A DNA stretch of 21,665 bases from Hypsibius dujardini (taxonomy: Eukaryota; Tardigrada; Eutardigrada; Parachela; Hypsibiidae), in the NCBI GenBank assembly GCA_001579985.1, contig LRSR01012825.1:1-21665 (forward strand), given 5' to 3'. Positions 8,001-16,961 of this stretch are shown piece by piece. Position numbers and translations under genes: made by a program. Each line of letters starts with the position of its first letter. Position 1 is the first letter of the stretch. The notes under the pieces were generated by a model that had not been told where the DNA came from, made no database searches, and was given only the letters and a program-made list of their open reading frames with translations.

Positions 8001-11000
8001 TGGCTGTTGGACGCCGCGTGTGTTGTGAGCGAGATGTGCTCAAACCACTGGCCACCATCCATAAGTGCCGTTGACTTTCGGGGTGACTTTCGCCGGAAGT
8101 TTATGTCCTCGGTCTTCTATGAAAATTATACAACGCACGAAAGCGCAGCAATCCGTGCGACAAATCACTCGGAGCTGGATCTCTCTCTTGATTTTCATGT
8201 ATATTCCCTTGCTTGGACAAAGGAATCGTTGGCGATTTATCTTGACGGTCAGATAATTCTACAGGTATTAATTAAATCACAAGCGGTAAAAGAATAATTG
8301 CAGAACAAAATTAAACGAACGAGTTATTTATTCGTTTGTTCTTATTTGTGGTGTTCAAAATTTGTATTGAAGCAGTTAATAAATGAGAGCGCGGGTAGCA
8401 ATAACTTTTTAACCCGTCACTGTCTCGTATGCGATCGGGGTTGATTCGCGCAGCAAAAGAATTTTCCAGTGTCACGGTATGGTTCCATTAAAAAAATTGT
8501 ATTTTTTTTTGGATGACTTTTCGAAGTTGCGGTTTCGTGAGCAACTGGGGATGGAAGTACGGAAGAAAATCTCAGTACACAAACGAACATCCTATTGCTT
8601 TCCGCAATATTTAATCGAAAAACAAATCAATTAATTCAGTTGATAAGAAGCGATATTTAATGGTCTTCTTCAACATTTGATAAATTTCACTGGTCGTTAA
8701 GCCAAATGGCGCTTTCAAAATCTATCAATACACGCAACCTATGTAAGGGAATTTTACCTAAATATTAGTGGGTTTTGCCCGTCGCTTCTGCTCATTTTAA
8801 ACACATAATCGGACAACCGAAATAAGCGTCATCTCAAATTGGTCGCTATTTCTGAGATTTCTGAATTGCTGGAGAAAATTATTGCGGAAGGCAAAACCCA
8901 CAAAAAAAGTGGCCGAATTCTCTTGACATTTTCGTTGCAACATTGTTGCGCGGCTGCGGACTCACGCGGCTTCTGTATTTGGTATTTTAAAAAAAAAAGG
9001 ATCAAAAATGTGTTTTTAATTGATTTTAAAATAAATTCCAATTATATTTTGAATTTCATGGCTAGGTCTTTTTCCGTTGTAGCTACAATTACATGAATAA
9101 ATCTTAAAATAAAAAAAAATTTGAAACATTTCTATGCAAAATGCCTCCAGTAAAAAAGGGCTTCAGGAAATGTTTTGTGTTGGCCGTTTGCTGATTGCGG
9201 GAGGTGAAAACCCTGCATCACCCCTTTTTCCACAAAAAAAAGCCGTAAGTACACTTTATTATTATTTGAAATTTTTCGTACGTCGTTTCAGATCACCGAC
9301 CCCGAAAAGATACCACAAACTGCCATGCAGATTGTCATTAACGTGGCGGTGGGCGGGAAATTTCCAGGCCCAACTTCGCAGACCACTCCTTTTGCGACGC
9401 ACCTGTACGTGGATTACGTGGTGGTCCGGCAGAAACGCACTGTTCCTGCAAACGCTACCCTTCCACCAATAGTAGTCCCGATTACCACAATACGAGCGTT
9501 TAGCGTTACCTCAACATCAGCGACGACGTTGCCGCCAGTGACCAATTTTACCACAACGATGTCTGTTTTTAATTTGCCGCATTTCGTAGCGCCGCTGAGT
9601 GGAACGTTATTGGGAGTCGTTTTTGTTTTGACGGTCACCGTTTGTGTGTTTATCCGTTTGCGAGCTCGACGGAACGCGCCCAGGCGAATGAAGCCCAACA
9701 TAATTGAACCCAGAGCATTTAGCCACGAGCTGAAAACTCTCGCCGCAAATTCGGTTAACAACACAATCCTGAAGAACTATATTGGACTGCTCGAAATTCC
9801 CGCGAATCAAGTCCAGCTGAGTAAACGTGCTTTTTTTCTTCGTCGTCCCTCCTCTTAGTAATAATTAAACGCGCTCCCCGGCTGTTTCTTTGCAGCTGAC
9901 CAGATTCTCGGAAAAGGTGAATTCGGGATAGTCTTCAAAGCGATCGCTAACGGTTTGCGCAATCAGCCAACCGTATCAACTTTAGTGGCTGCAAAAATGC
10001 TCATTCGAGCTTCTGATTTATGCGAAACTGAAAGGACCCTCTTGCTGGAAGAGATTAAAGTGATGACGAAAATCGGTCGCCATTTAAATATTGTCAACTT
10101 AATGGGAGTGACAACAAAAGGAGGTTTGTGCAAGTTGTTCTACTGTAAACATTTTTCTGAAATTTTCTTCGTCGATTGATCATGTTCTTTATGATTTTAA
10201 TAATTATTATGAATGTCAAACGGGGGGCGGGGAGATCAACAAGACCAACCGGTTACAGTTTTTCAAATTCTTCTTATCAATAGCTGATAAACCCACATTT
10301 TGGTTGGTCAGTCACCTAAATTGGACCGAAATTCATTGGATCATGAGGCGGTAACTTATTAATTTCTTCTTCCTTTATCGTATTCTGAAACAAACGCTTT
10401 CAAAGTTCGAATTATAGTAACTACAAGCACGGACAACTTTAAACAGAGTAATCTAAGCAATAAGTTTTCTTTTTAAACATGAGGAAAGATTCTACGGAAC
10501 TGAAAAAGGGACTTTTTTTCGGACGGCCTAGTGGTAACAAAAATCAATCCGTAACCGGTAACATAAAGGGTCACCCACCCAGAAACCAAGGTGATCATTT
10601 TTGAACATGATCCCAAACAAAACAAAAAACCTTTGAAAATTGTCATCTTTGTGCAACCTTCTGACATTTCAGCATACGACGTTGGTAAAGATGAGAAGTA
10701 TATGAATTTTATTAATTGCAGCTAAACAACCAATCAACCCATCCAGTAACAATATTTACGTCCTATGCTGTTTCGTGTTTGTTCAAAAAGCAGCAAAAAT
10801 AGTTCGATCGTACAATTTCATTCACCCTTAAAGTCGGTGTCAAATTGACACGACGTAGGGTAAACCCGATTTCTGAACAGTTCACGGAAATGTTCGTTTT
10901 CATGTGCCATAGAAAGACTTGTGATGCTGCTGGAGTTCTGCCCGTGCGGATCCCTACTGTCCTATCTTCGCACCCATCATGCCCCTTACTTTTACGGTCA

Positions 11001-12383
11001 CGTGGATGATAAAGGGGAACTACTACCATTCGACTCTAGTAGAGCGGCGCAGCAGCAGGCTGAGGCAGATCAACGGGGAATTGCAGACGTTTCGAGAGAA
11101 AACTGCGACGCGAATGTTCTATCCACGAAAGACCTGATTTGGTTTGCCTATCAAATTGCTCGCGGAATGGAATATCTGGCTTCGCGCCATATAATACATC
11201 GCGATTTAGCAGCAAGAAACGTGCTGGTGGCTAGTGAAAAGATTGTTAAAATCGCTGATTTCGGTATGGCTCGTCATCGAGAGACGGATTACGTCATGAC
11301 GAATGGAAATGTAAGTTGGTTCGGATGAGAGAAACCAAACAGTGTAATGAATTAAATATAGAAGCAGCGAGCAATCTAGTGCAAATCTTTAAAAAGCAAT
11401 ACTTCACAGAAAAACAATTTCGATTAGTGTTTTCTTTGTGCGAACTGTGAGCGACTCACCGTTGAAACTCAAATAACCTGATATACTTTCCAAACTTTGC
11501 AAAGTAATAATCGAGTGGTTTTCAAAAGAAGACTCGTCCTTAAATATGTTCTTCGCACAGGTTGCCCAGCCTGTTAAATGGATGCCACCGGAGGCGATCG
11601 TTTTGCGGACATTCAGCCAGAAATCGGATGTTTGGGCATTCGGAATTCTGTTGTGGGAATTATTCAGCCTGGGTGAAATCCCATTTGCCCATTGCGGCTT
11701 GACCGCCAAAGAGTTTGTCGCATTCCTTTTGGATGGCCACCAAATGGAGCGACCCACACATGCACCTGTGAAAATGTAAGCTGCGGGAAAAAATAATTTA
11801 TTATTTCGATTTTTATAACGTAACTATTTCGTTTAGTCCAATGCGGACGAGCTGTTTCAAAAGTGCTCTGTAATTCAGCCTTTGCATCTCGAATTTTTTT
11901 TCTCTTGTTGATTAGCTTTATTATAAAAAAGTTAATTCTTCTAACTTTTTTAATCCTGCCGATGCTTTTGTTGATTAAGAAATTTCACTAAATGGTTGTG
12001 AACCTATCTATACGACTAAATAAAAATGAAAGTTTAGGTCATTCTGAGAATCGGTTTTGAAAATCTTTGCAAGTAAAAAAATATTTATTCTGCTTTTATA
12101 TGTTCAATCTAGATATACTTTGATGCGAGAGTGCTGGCGTTTGGAGCCAAGCGAGAGGCCACTGTTCGCACTACTTCGCGAAAGCTTGGACAAATTTGTA
12201 TACGCTGATGAGCAAAAATACTATTTGATGCTTAACGAACCCTATCAGAAGTTCAACGACGATTACCAGTACATGATTACCGATATGGTGGAACACAAGG
12301 AAGAGGATTCTGATACCTGCGTGGAGGATGTGACGACTGCTGAATCCTTCGATCCGTTGCGAGTTCAAAAGTTAAAGTTATGA
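4814..12383 (+). CDS. GH16-ectodomain receptor tyrosine kinase (778 aa, seven exons)
   Basis: Joining 4814-5048, 7804-8264, 9292-9820, 9896-10123, 10913-11310, 11561-11775 and 12113-12383 gives 2337 nt with consistent splice phases (1,0,1,1,0,2) and one final stop. Order: signal peptide (about 1-23); GH16 domain (about 30-280: [63 protein letters not shown]); Thr/Pro-rich stalk with N-glycosylation sites; transmembrane helix (about 334-355) with a basic stop-transfer; tyrosine kinase (about 405-718); Tyr-rich tail. Kinase landmarks are GKGEFG (414-419), VAAK Lys442, HRDLAARN (580-587), DFG (600-602), one activation-loop Tyr611, PVKWM and SDVWAFG. The roughly 50-residue kinase insert and the DYVM..GN..PVKWM loop resemble PDGFR/VEGFR/FGFR-type kinases. 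The GH16 ExDxxE motif is lost ([12 protein letters not shown], about 161-172), so the ectodomain is probably a binding module. The join is inferred; exon 2's start is the weakest boundary. Confidence 0.85.
5599..6039. mobile_element. TA-flanked Tc1/mariner-type MITE in intron 1 (441 bp)
   Basis: The ends are inverted repeats. Both begin CAGTCAGCCCCAAGAA and match for about 26 bp with two substitutions. Each is flanked outward by TA (5597-5598 and 6040-6041), the target duplication of Tc1/mariner elements. No transposase ORF survives, so this is a non-autonomous derivative. The left half contains two CCAAT motifs (in GACCAATCAGG and GCCAATCAATT) and a CATAAAAAG, as though the parent element's promoter region had been kept. 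Confidence 0.7.
6043..6180 (+). repeat. Dispersed repeat, copy 2
   Basis: Directly abuts the right TA of the MITE. It contains alternating words such as GCCGACACATTGTAC, CGTATGCCGACATATCGTAT and GACATTTGGTATAAGG. It aligns with copy 1 (3681-3795), including the CAGACAAA segment. The internal periodicity suggests it arose from short tandem units now diverged. Confidence 0.5.
6320..6654 (+). repeat. Decayed 5' flank of the telomere-like array
   Basis: Words TTTTGATGGG, GATGGGTTTT and variants (GATGAG, GGTGGG, GATAGGG) recur at irregular spacing, increasingly mutated away from the uniform array to the right. Confidence 0.65.
6655..6842 (+). repeat. Telomere-like tandem array, 10-bp unit GATGGGTTTT
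   Basis: About 18 units in near-perfect 10-bp register. Roughly nine are exact GATGGGTTTT. The rest are one- or two-base variants such as GATGCGTTTT and GATGCGGTTT. I recall this unit being reported at scaffold ends of the tardigrade Hypsibius and proposed as telomeric. Here it is interstitial, inside intron 1 of the GH16 receptor kinase gene, in the gene's sense orientation. Confidence 0.85.
6985..7077 (-). repeat. Dispersed repeat, inverted copy
   Basis: On the minus strand it reads GGCGCCCGACATTTTGTACC, then a GTAACCAACAAATTGTACC segment, matching the alternating GACAT/GTACC words of the copies at 3681 and 6043. It lies on the other side of the telomere-like array from copy 2, in opposite orientation. 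Confidence 0.4.
7804..8264 (+). CDS. GH16-RTK exon 2: core of GH16 domain
   Basis: Holds the GH16 core from [15 protein letters not shown] through the substrate-cleft region to [10 protein letters not shown]. It ends in phase 0 at CAG|GTATTA. The phase-1 donor of exon 1 permits an acceptor at CGGTAG|CTTTAAG (7804), GCAAG|GTTATT (7816) or, less likely, GCAAG|CTTGC (7678). I chose 7804 for its pyrimidine-richer lead. The frame is open upstream to 7692, so transcript data are needed to fix the start. Confidence 0.75.
9292..9820 (+). CDS. GH16-RTK exon 3: end of GH16, stalk, transmembrane helix, juxtamembrane
   Basis: Starts after GTTTCAG in phase 0 with ITDPEKIPQ and continues [11 protein letters not shown] and [10 protein letters not shown], the last two GH16 strands. 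A stalk rich in Thr/Ser/Pro follows with N-glycosylation sites NAT and NFT, then the hydrophobic segment [20 protein letters not shown] with basic RLRARR behind it. It ends CTGA|GTAAAC in phase 1. A 47-nt AT-rich GTAAGT..CAG interval just upstream (9245-9291) could be a mini-intron of an alternative exon at about 9150-9244. That exon has no clear GH16 content. Confidence 0.85.
9896..10123 (+). CDS. GH16-RTK exon 4: kinase N-lobe
   Basis: Acceptor TTCTTTGCAG; a 75-nt intron separates it from exon 3. Encodes [15 protein letters not shown] (glycine loop), VAAKML (ATP-binding Lys442), the C-helix Glu (LLLEEIKVM) and [10 protein letters not shown]. It ends AAAGGAG|GTTTGT in phase 1. Confidence 0.85.
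10913..11310 (+). CDS. GH16-RTK exon 5: hinge, kinase insert, catalytic loop, DFG
   Basis: Acceptor GTGCCATAG restores phase and gives [20 protein letters not shown] (hinge). A polar, Gln/Asp-rich insert of about 50 residues follows, then [28 protein letters not shown] and [11 protein letters not shown]. It ends AAT|GTAAGT in phase 0. Confidence 0.85.
11561..11775 (+). CDS. GH16-RTK exon 6: activation segment and C-lobe
   Basis: Acceptor TTCGCACAG. Begins [13 protein letters not shown]: the tyrosine-kinase signature PVKWM is present, but the usual APE is PPE. Continues [20 protein letters not shown]. It ends AAAAT|GTAAGC in phase 2. Confidence 0.85.
12113..12383 (+). CDS. GH16-RTK exon 7: end of kinase and tyrosine-rich tail
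   Basis: Acceptor TTCAATCTAG in phase 2. [18 protein letters not shown] closes the kinase. The about 60-residue tail has Tyr719, 725, 726, 733, 740 and 742. Tyr740 lies in YQYM, a YxxM motif of the type bound by PI3-kinase p85 SH2 domains. The acidic end runs to a TGA at 12381. Confidence 0.85.
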
Positions 12384-12533
12384 AGCGAAAAATGTCAACT
12401 GGGTATCTCTCGTATTGTGCGATTTACTGGGGATCCATTCTGTATGGCGTCATTGCTGATTTTCCCAGACTTTGTCTTTCTTCTGCACCAGGCACAACTT
12501 AACGAAATGTTGTTACAAATAATCGACTGGAAA

Positions 12534-12539
12534 AATAAA
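12534..12539 (+). promoter_or_regulatory. Polyadenylation signal AATAAA of the GH16-RTK gene
   Basis: First AATAAA downstream of the stop codon, about 150 bp away, followed by a T-rich stretch. Confidence 0.5.
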
Positions 12540-13744
12540 CTTATATTTTACCTGGCAACGTTTTGACTTTTGATTACCCGATCGGAGTCAATATTTTTTT
12601 CACAAATACCTTTCTAGTTGTCATGAATTTTCATAACGGTCCAAGCCTGGAAATCGCATTGACGCTTTCGTAAAAAAAGTCGGAACAAAAATACCTTTCT
12701 GTTCACTTTGTGCTACACAGCGACGCTTGATTGTTTGATCAGTTTAATACATTTTCAAATTGTATTTTTTGGGCCGTTCCGAATTTTCGCTGAACTCGAA
12801 TTAATCACTTTTGTAATGACTAAAAGCTTTAAAGGACAGGAAAAATGAATTGAATTTTTTTTAAGAACAAGGGACACCGAGAGGAGGACCCTAAATATTA
12901 GTGCAATGGGAAATACAGGACTTGATTGTCTTGAGGCGAATTTGAAATTCCGCCAAAAAAGGAGTGGAGTTCAGCTGATAAAACATTTTTTAAAAGTCAT
13001 CGTCGACATAGAACTACATTAAAATAAAGGGTTAGGCCCTTCTGAAACCCGGAGTTAAAAATCACTTCAGAACAGCTAAGTCTTGTATTTCCCGCTGCAT
13101 TCTGGTTTCGAGTCCCTCTCGGCACCTTGGGTGATCGAAAAATTCAAATTCATTTTTCCTATTTTTATAAAGTCTTTCATCAAATATAAAAAATAATTCG
13201 ATTTCATCAAATTTCGGACTGGGTCCAAAAAAACAGTTTTGACAATACTTCAATCTGATCAAGCAATCAAGCAAGCTGGTCTAGCACAAAGTGCACAAGG
13301 ACGTCTTTTTCTTCCGGTTTCTTTTTACGGAAGCGCCAACGCGATTTTCAGGCTTCAATCATATTGAAAATGTATGATATCTAGGAAGGTATTTGTACAA
13401 AAAATTAACGCCAATCGGGTGATCAAAAGTCATAACTTTTCCAAGTCAGGCAAAATCCCTTTACCGCAGGATTTTAAAAGTTAGGCAACATCCCTTTATC
13501 CAGGATTTTACACGGCTATTCACTCCTTTTGGCTCGACTTTGCAGAGTTGCCACGGAAGTTGTGCTCAACTGAATGCGTCGCTGTAATTTAATTTTTACA
13601 CGGAAAATTGAGTTACATATCTTTTTTGTGCTCGCGAGACCTTGATCGGTTGATTCATTTGTTCCCGTAGTCGCTCTCTGTAAAAACATTTGCATTTTCT
13701 GCATCTTCAGCCAATTCTATAATACGATCTAAACTTGTGACCTT
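12540..13744. other. Intergenic, no gene seen
   Basis: AT-rich with short ORFs only. The single structure I see is the imperfect tandem duplication at 13446-13513. Confidence 0.45.
13446..13513 (+). repeat. Imperfect 35-bp tandem duplication
   Basis: Two adjacent units share AGGCAAxATCCCTTTA and CAGGATTTTA with two or three differences and a 1-2 base indel. Confidence 0.6.
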
Positions 13745-14365
13745 GTGACCTTGTGGTCCAAATCAATGACCTTGGCACGCGTCAAACTTCAGGACGCCCG
13801 GAAATTAGCGATATCCCACTGCCCAATTGCACCTTTCTCTACTTTTTACTTATTTTACTTATTACTTTTCTCTAGCCCCTTTGCGGCGCGTATCATAAAA
13901 CCAAATTCAGCGTCACGGCTCAAACCACGAGCATCAAGAACAATCAAAAGAAGCAGCGTCCCGGTGAACAATGCATTACAAAACGGTTTACGAGAACCCA
14001 AAGCAAACCTTCTTCCCTCAAGGTGCCGTAAAAAGAAACCTGAGCCACGATGCTTTCGTGGTTGGTTAGAAAAAGTGCCCCATAGCATCAAAATGAAGCG
14101 GAGTAACCCTTCGATCAAAAAATCATTTTTTAATCATGCCGAAATCCCACCTTTGGGCCTTGGGGGGGGGGTGGTTATTACGGAGCTCACAAAAACAAGA
14201 AGTCGTTTTCGACAACTTCTGCTTTATGCTGATAGATCTCCTTTCCTGAGCCGATTTGTTCAAAGGAATTGCTCGATGATCGATGATCCAAGAGCTTGTG
14301 TATGTTTTGCTTGTTTTCTTAGCAGAAATGGCATACTACATCACGTAATCAAAGTTCAATTGTGA
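13745..14365 (+). CDS. Doubtful 206-aa ORF, unrecognised
   Basis: The longest uninterrupted frame not explained by a known gene or a transposon. It has one hydrophobic segment (STFYLFYLLLF) about 35 residues in, then a Lys/Arg/Ser-rich stretch, and a Gly run encoded by ten consecutive G bases at 14162-14171. I see no domain, no good reason to prefer this start, and no splice-phase partners. An antisense ORF overlaps it. It is probably a chance frame, listed so that it is not lost. Confidence 0.15.
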   Translation: MTLWSKSMTLARVKLQDARKLAISHCPIAPFSTFYLFYLLLFSSPFAARIIKPNSASRLKPRASRTIKRSSVPVNNALQNGLREPKANLLPSRCRKKKPEPRCFRGWLEKVPHSIKMKRSNPSIKKSFFNHAEIPPLGLGGGVVITELTKTRSRFRQLLLYADRSPFLSRFVQRNCSMIDDPRACVCFACFLSRNGILHHVIKVQL

Positions 14366-15111
14366 AAATGGGCCAGTGTGCACACACATCGATGAAAATT
14401 GTATTTGATCCTCAAGTTCAAATGAAAAGTCTTGATGCCATTTTCATCATAATTGTGGGTGACAGGATTGCGATAAAAAACGAATCGAATTAAAATCAGG
14501 CAACATTGAAAATACAGCAACATGGCCACTACGGTACCAGTCAGTATTCACACTTTCAAGAAAGTAATGAACAATTACATTACCACCCTTGATCAAAACG
14601 GATAAACCACGTGAGGACTTAATTGTGAAAATAAATTTTAAACGCTGCAAAAACTGAGAAACATGAGTTACTCGGATCTCATTGCATTGCGCATTGACTA
14701 CACTTTATTTTTTGGATATGGTCCAAGCCAAGGAGACATTGGAAAACGCTTGAATGATCGATCGTAGAGAAATATTTCTGGTCCAATTGTCTCCAGGAGG
14801 AGGTGCATGCGTTCTCGCAGATCTCGTCGTAAACGAATTTAGCCTTTGGAAAACCGTTACTTCCACCTCGCAGTCCCGCGCGGCAACAAAATTGTGGCTG
14901 TGAATGTTTTTAAGGCTCTGCTGAACAAATCCGAATGAGGAAGTCTTGTTGCAAACAATACGGTTTAATCTAAGAAGTGGTCGTATCAGGTGACGTGTTA
15001 CAGCAGATATGCTTATGGGTACACATGCTGTTCATGGCAACCCCATTTCGATCCTTAACGGCGGTCCGACACAGATAGAAGCGTCGAGTTCGGACAAACC
15101 TGCAACCGAAC

Positions 15112-15138
15112 TTTTCAGTTGCAACCTGCAACTGAAAA
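15112..15138. repeat. Perfect 12-bp hairpin with 3-nt loop
   Basis: TTTTCAGTTGCA - ACC - TGCAACTGAAAA is an exact inverted repeat. Not followed by a clear T-run and not attached to a gene. Confidence 0.6.
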
Positions 15139-15157
15139 AAGGAAGGCGGTGGAGTAA

Positions 15158-15220
15158 ACAAATGATTTCTCGAATTACAGTATGATTTCAAATGATCACA
15201 AATGATTTTTCGAATTACAG
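15158..15220 (+). repeat. 23-bp direct repeat, period 40
   Basis: ACAAATGATTTyTCGAATTA plus CAG occurs at 15158-15180 and again at 15198-15220 with one substitution. Confidence 0.6.
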
Positions 15221-15467
15221 AATCGATTCTGTAGGTGCTGAATTTGTTTTTGACCACCGCTATTTCAGTTCATAGTCAATCATATGACATGATTAAAAAA
15301 ATGCAAAAATTCTGGGCCAGGCAAGGCGCGTTACAGGAAATATGGTGGGAGTTTTACCATTTGCCGCACACTCCCTTCAGAAAAACATACACAATAAAAG
15401 TAAACGTTCACGCATGGCACCCAGACGAGTGTCTCAGGAGCGCAGTTACGGTACGGTTTATATTAGG

Positions 15468-15807
15468 TGTTGGGTGCTACTCAACAGGTACCCATTACTT
15501 ACTAATAGTATAGTCTATCTACCTAGTTAACTCAATCCTATCTACCCTCACATTCTACAATGTACTTAATCAGCTGTTATCACGTACATAATTCCGCCAT
15601 GTCGGCGGGAACTAGTACGCTAGATCAGGAACTATTCTTTATCCCTGACTATATAAGCGCGTGTTCTACGGTAATCTAGGAGAGTTCCTTCCCTTCACCT
15701 CTAATCTCCTCCACCAATAAAGTCTTACCACTATACTTCTCCTATTATTCAGTCTAATAGCTTGCATGTTCAGGTTCTTCCGTCCTAGTAGGGACGGAGA
15801 CCTAACA
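15468..15807 (+). mobile_element. LTR-like element, probably the 5' LTR of a truncated retrotransposon (340 bp)
   Basis: Starts TGTTGGG and ends CCTAACA, giving TG...CA ends within a short inverted repeat. Inside, a TATATAAG box at 15650-15657 is followed about 60 bp on by AATAAA at 15716-15721, the usual U3-R order. The bases after the end, TTGGAGTTTTGGC, offer a TGG-starting primer-binding site. The flanks TTAGG and TTGGA are not a clean target duplication, which favours a truncated element over a solo LTR. No gag or pol is seen downstream. The family (Gypsy or BEL type) cannot be set from this alone. Confidence 0.45.
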
Positions 15808-16563
15808 TTGGAGTTTTGGCTGTCTGCCTTGTATTTTCGCGCAGTCGTCTGCACTAGTAACTTTGTCTTCTAATGTTTGCCGTGTTTCACCTTCGATTAC
15901 TAGATGTGTTCTACAAATGTTCGTTTTTCTGGTTTGATGGTATTAAAACAATGCTAATCCCTAAGCTGCTCCGTAAGTATGACTGAATACTAACTCAAAA
16001 TATTCCTTCTCCTTCCAATTAGCATATTGAGGTAGAATGTTGGATTTCTGAATATCCATGCAGAGCTGAAACTGCCCGCTTTCGCCAACGAAGATATCCT
16101 AGAGAAAATCGCAATAATTGTAGAAAGGAGTGGCGTATGAAGACAAGCCTAAAAATATACGAATGCCAATAAATTTCTTGTTACTTCAAAATCATAAATG
16201 TACGAAAACAACGATTACAGTACCAACGAAGTGACAAAGCTAGAGCCATTATTGGTTCTCATTTTTAATTGAGATTGAAAACACAAACTTGAAAAAGTCA
16301 GTACTTCGAAATTACTTGAAAAATGTATTTTCCTGGTAAGCTACAACCAGTCTTGCTTAGTCGCTTTACGTTTTCGAAAAACTGCACTGATTTTAAATTG
16401 ACTATTCCAGTGAGTGGACGGCACGCCCAAACTACAAACAGTGCTTTTGCTTGCTCACCGTCGTAAATTTTTACTTATTGCCCTTGGACAAAATTCTATC
16501 GCTAATGACGCATCGTCGTTTTGAATTGTTCAGATACTCTTCTTTTGCGTTGGCTGGCTTATC
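15808..16563. other. Intergenic; possible start of truncated retroelement interior, otherwise nothing
   Basis: Begins with the candidate primer-binding site at 15809. No ORF resembling gag, protease or reverse transcriptase follows. Confidence 0.35.
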
Positions 16564-16937
16564 ATGGCGTCCGTGGACAGCAAATTTATTGTCAAATGTG
16601 TTGAAGAAATGGATCTGCCGTTGATTGAGAGTATGCTCAAGATGGAATATATGTGGCCGAATTACGATGTCAAGCAATCGGAAATCATGGCGGTAATAAC
16701 ATTAATTATTTTTCATGTTTTTTTTTGTTATAATATAACAGGTAGATTAAAATAAATATAAGCTGAGTGATTTCAACTAAAAGGCTACTTCTCAATATAC
16801 TGATCTGATCCTCTGACTCGTCAATGACCTTTTCTTGGTTAAATACTGTGCTTCACCCTTGATGAAAAATTTAAAGTTGTCACGCAGATTGTTTTAGGTA
16901 ATATGCAAGAAAGCTGGTTTGGATTCCATGACAGCTA
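16564..16937 (+). pseudogene. Candidate small gene (two exons) interrupted by the mariner element
   Basis: Exon 1 (16564-16692) encodes a charged helix-like peptide beginning MASVDSKFIVKCVEEMDLPL and ends GCG|GTAATA in phase 0. An acceptor, ATTGTTTTAG, at 16888-16897 opens a second exon in the same phase (VICKKAGLDSMTA), which runs into the TA where the mariner inserted. Past the element's right TA the frame would continue for about a dozen codons (TDASGARFCNPR) to a TGA, so the pre-insertion site reads as open frame. I recognise no family. A further coding-looking stretch at 18278-18428, ending AAG|GTGAGA, may belong to the same locus. Evidence is limited to frame and splice consensus. Confidence 0.3.
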
Positions 16938-16961
16938 CAGGGGTCACCACGAACATTGAAT
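16936..16961 (+). repeat. Left mariner terminal repeat with TA
   Basis: 26 bp including the TA are the exact reverse complement of 18195-18220. Confidence 0.9.

Larger units (their letters stand above)
14366..15467. other. Intergenic, no gene seen
   Basis: No coding signal. Contains the hairpin at 15112-15138 and a 23-bp direct repeat listed separately. Confidence 0.4.

Noticed and set aside
10763-11029. 88-codon minus-strand ORF over intron 4 and exon 5
   Set aside because: Shadow of the kinase exon and adjoining intron; no family resemblance.
13100-13130. tRNA-B-box-like GGTTTCGAGTCCCTCTCGGC
   Set aside because: The T stem does not pair, and no A box or matching acceptor strand lies upstream.
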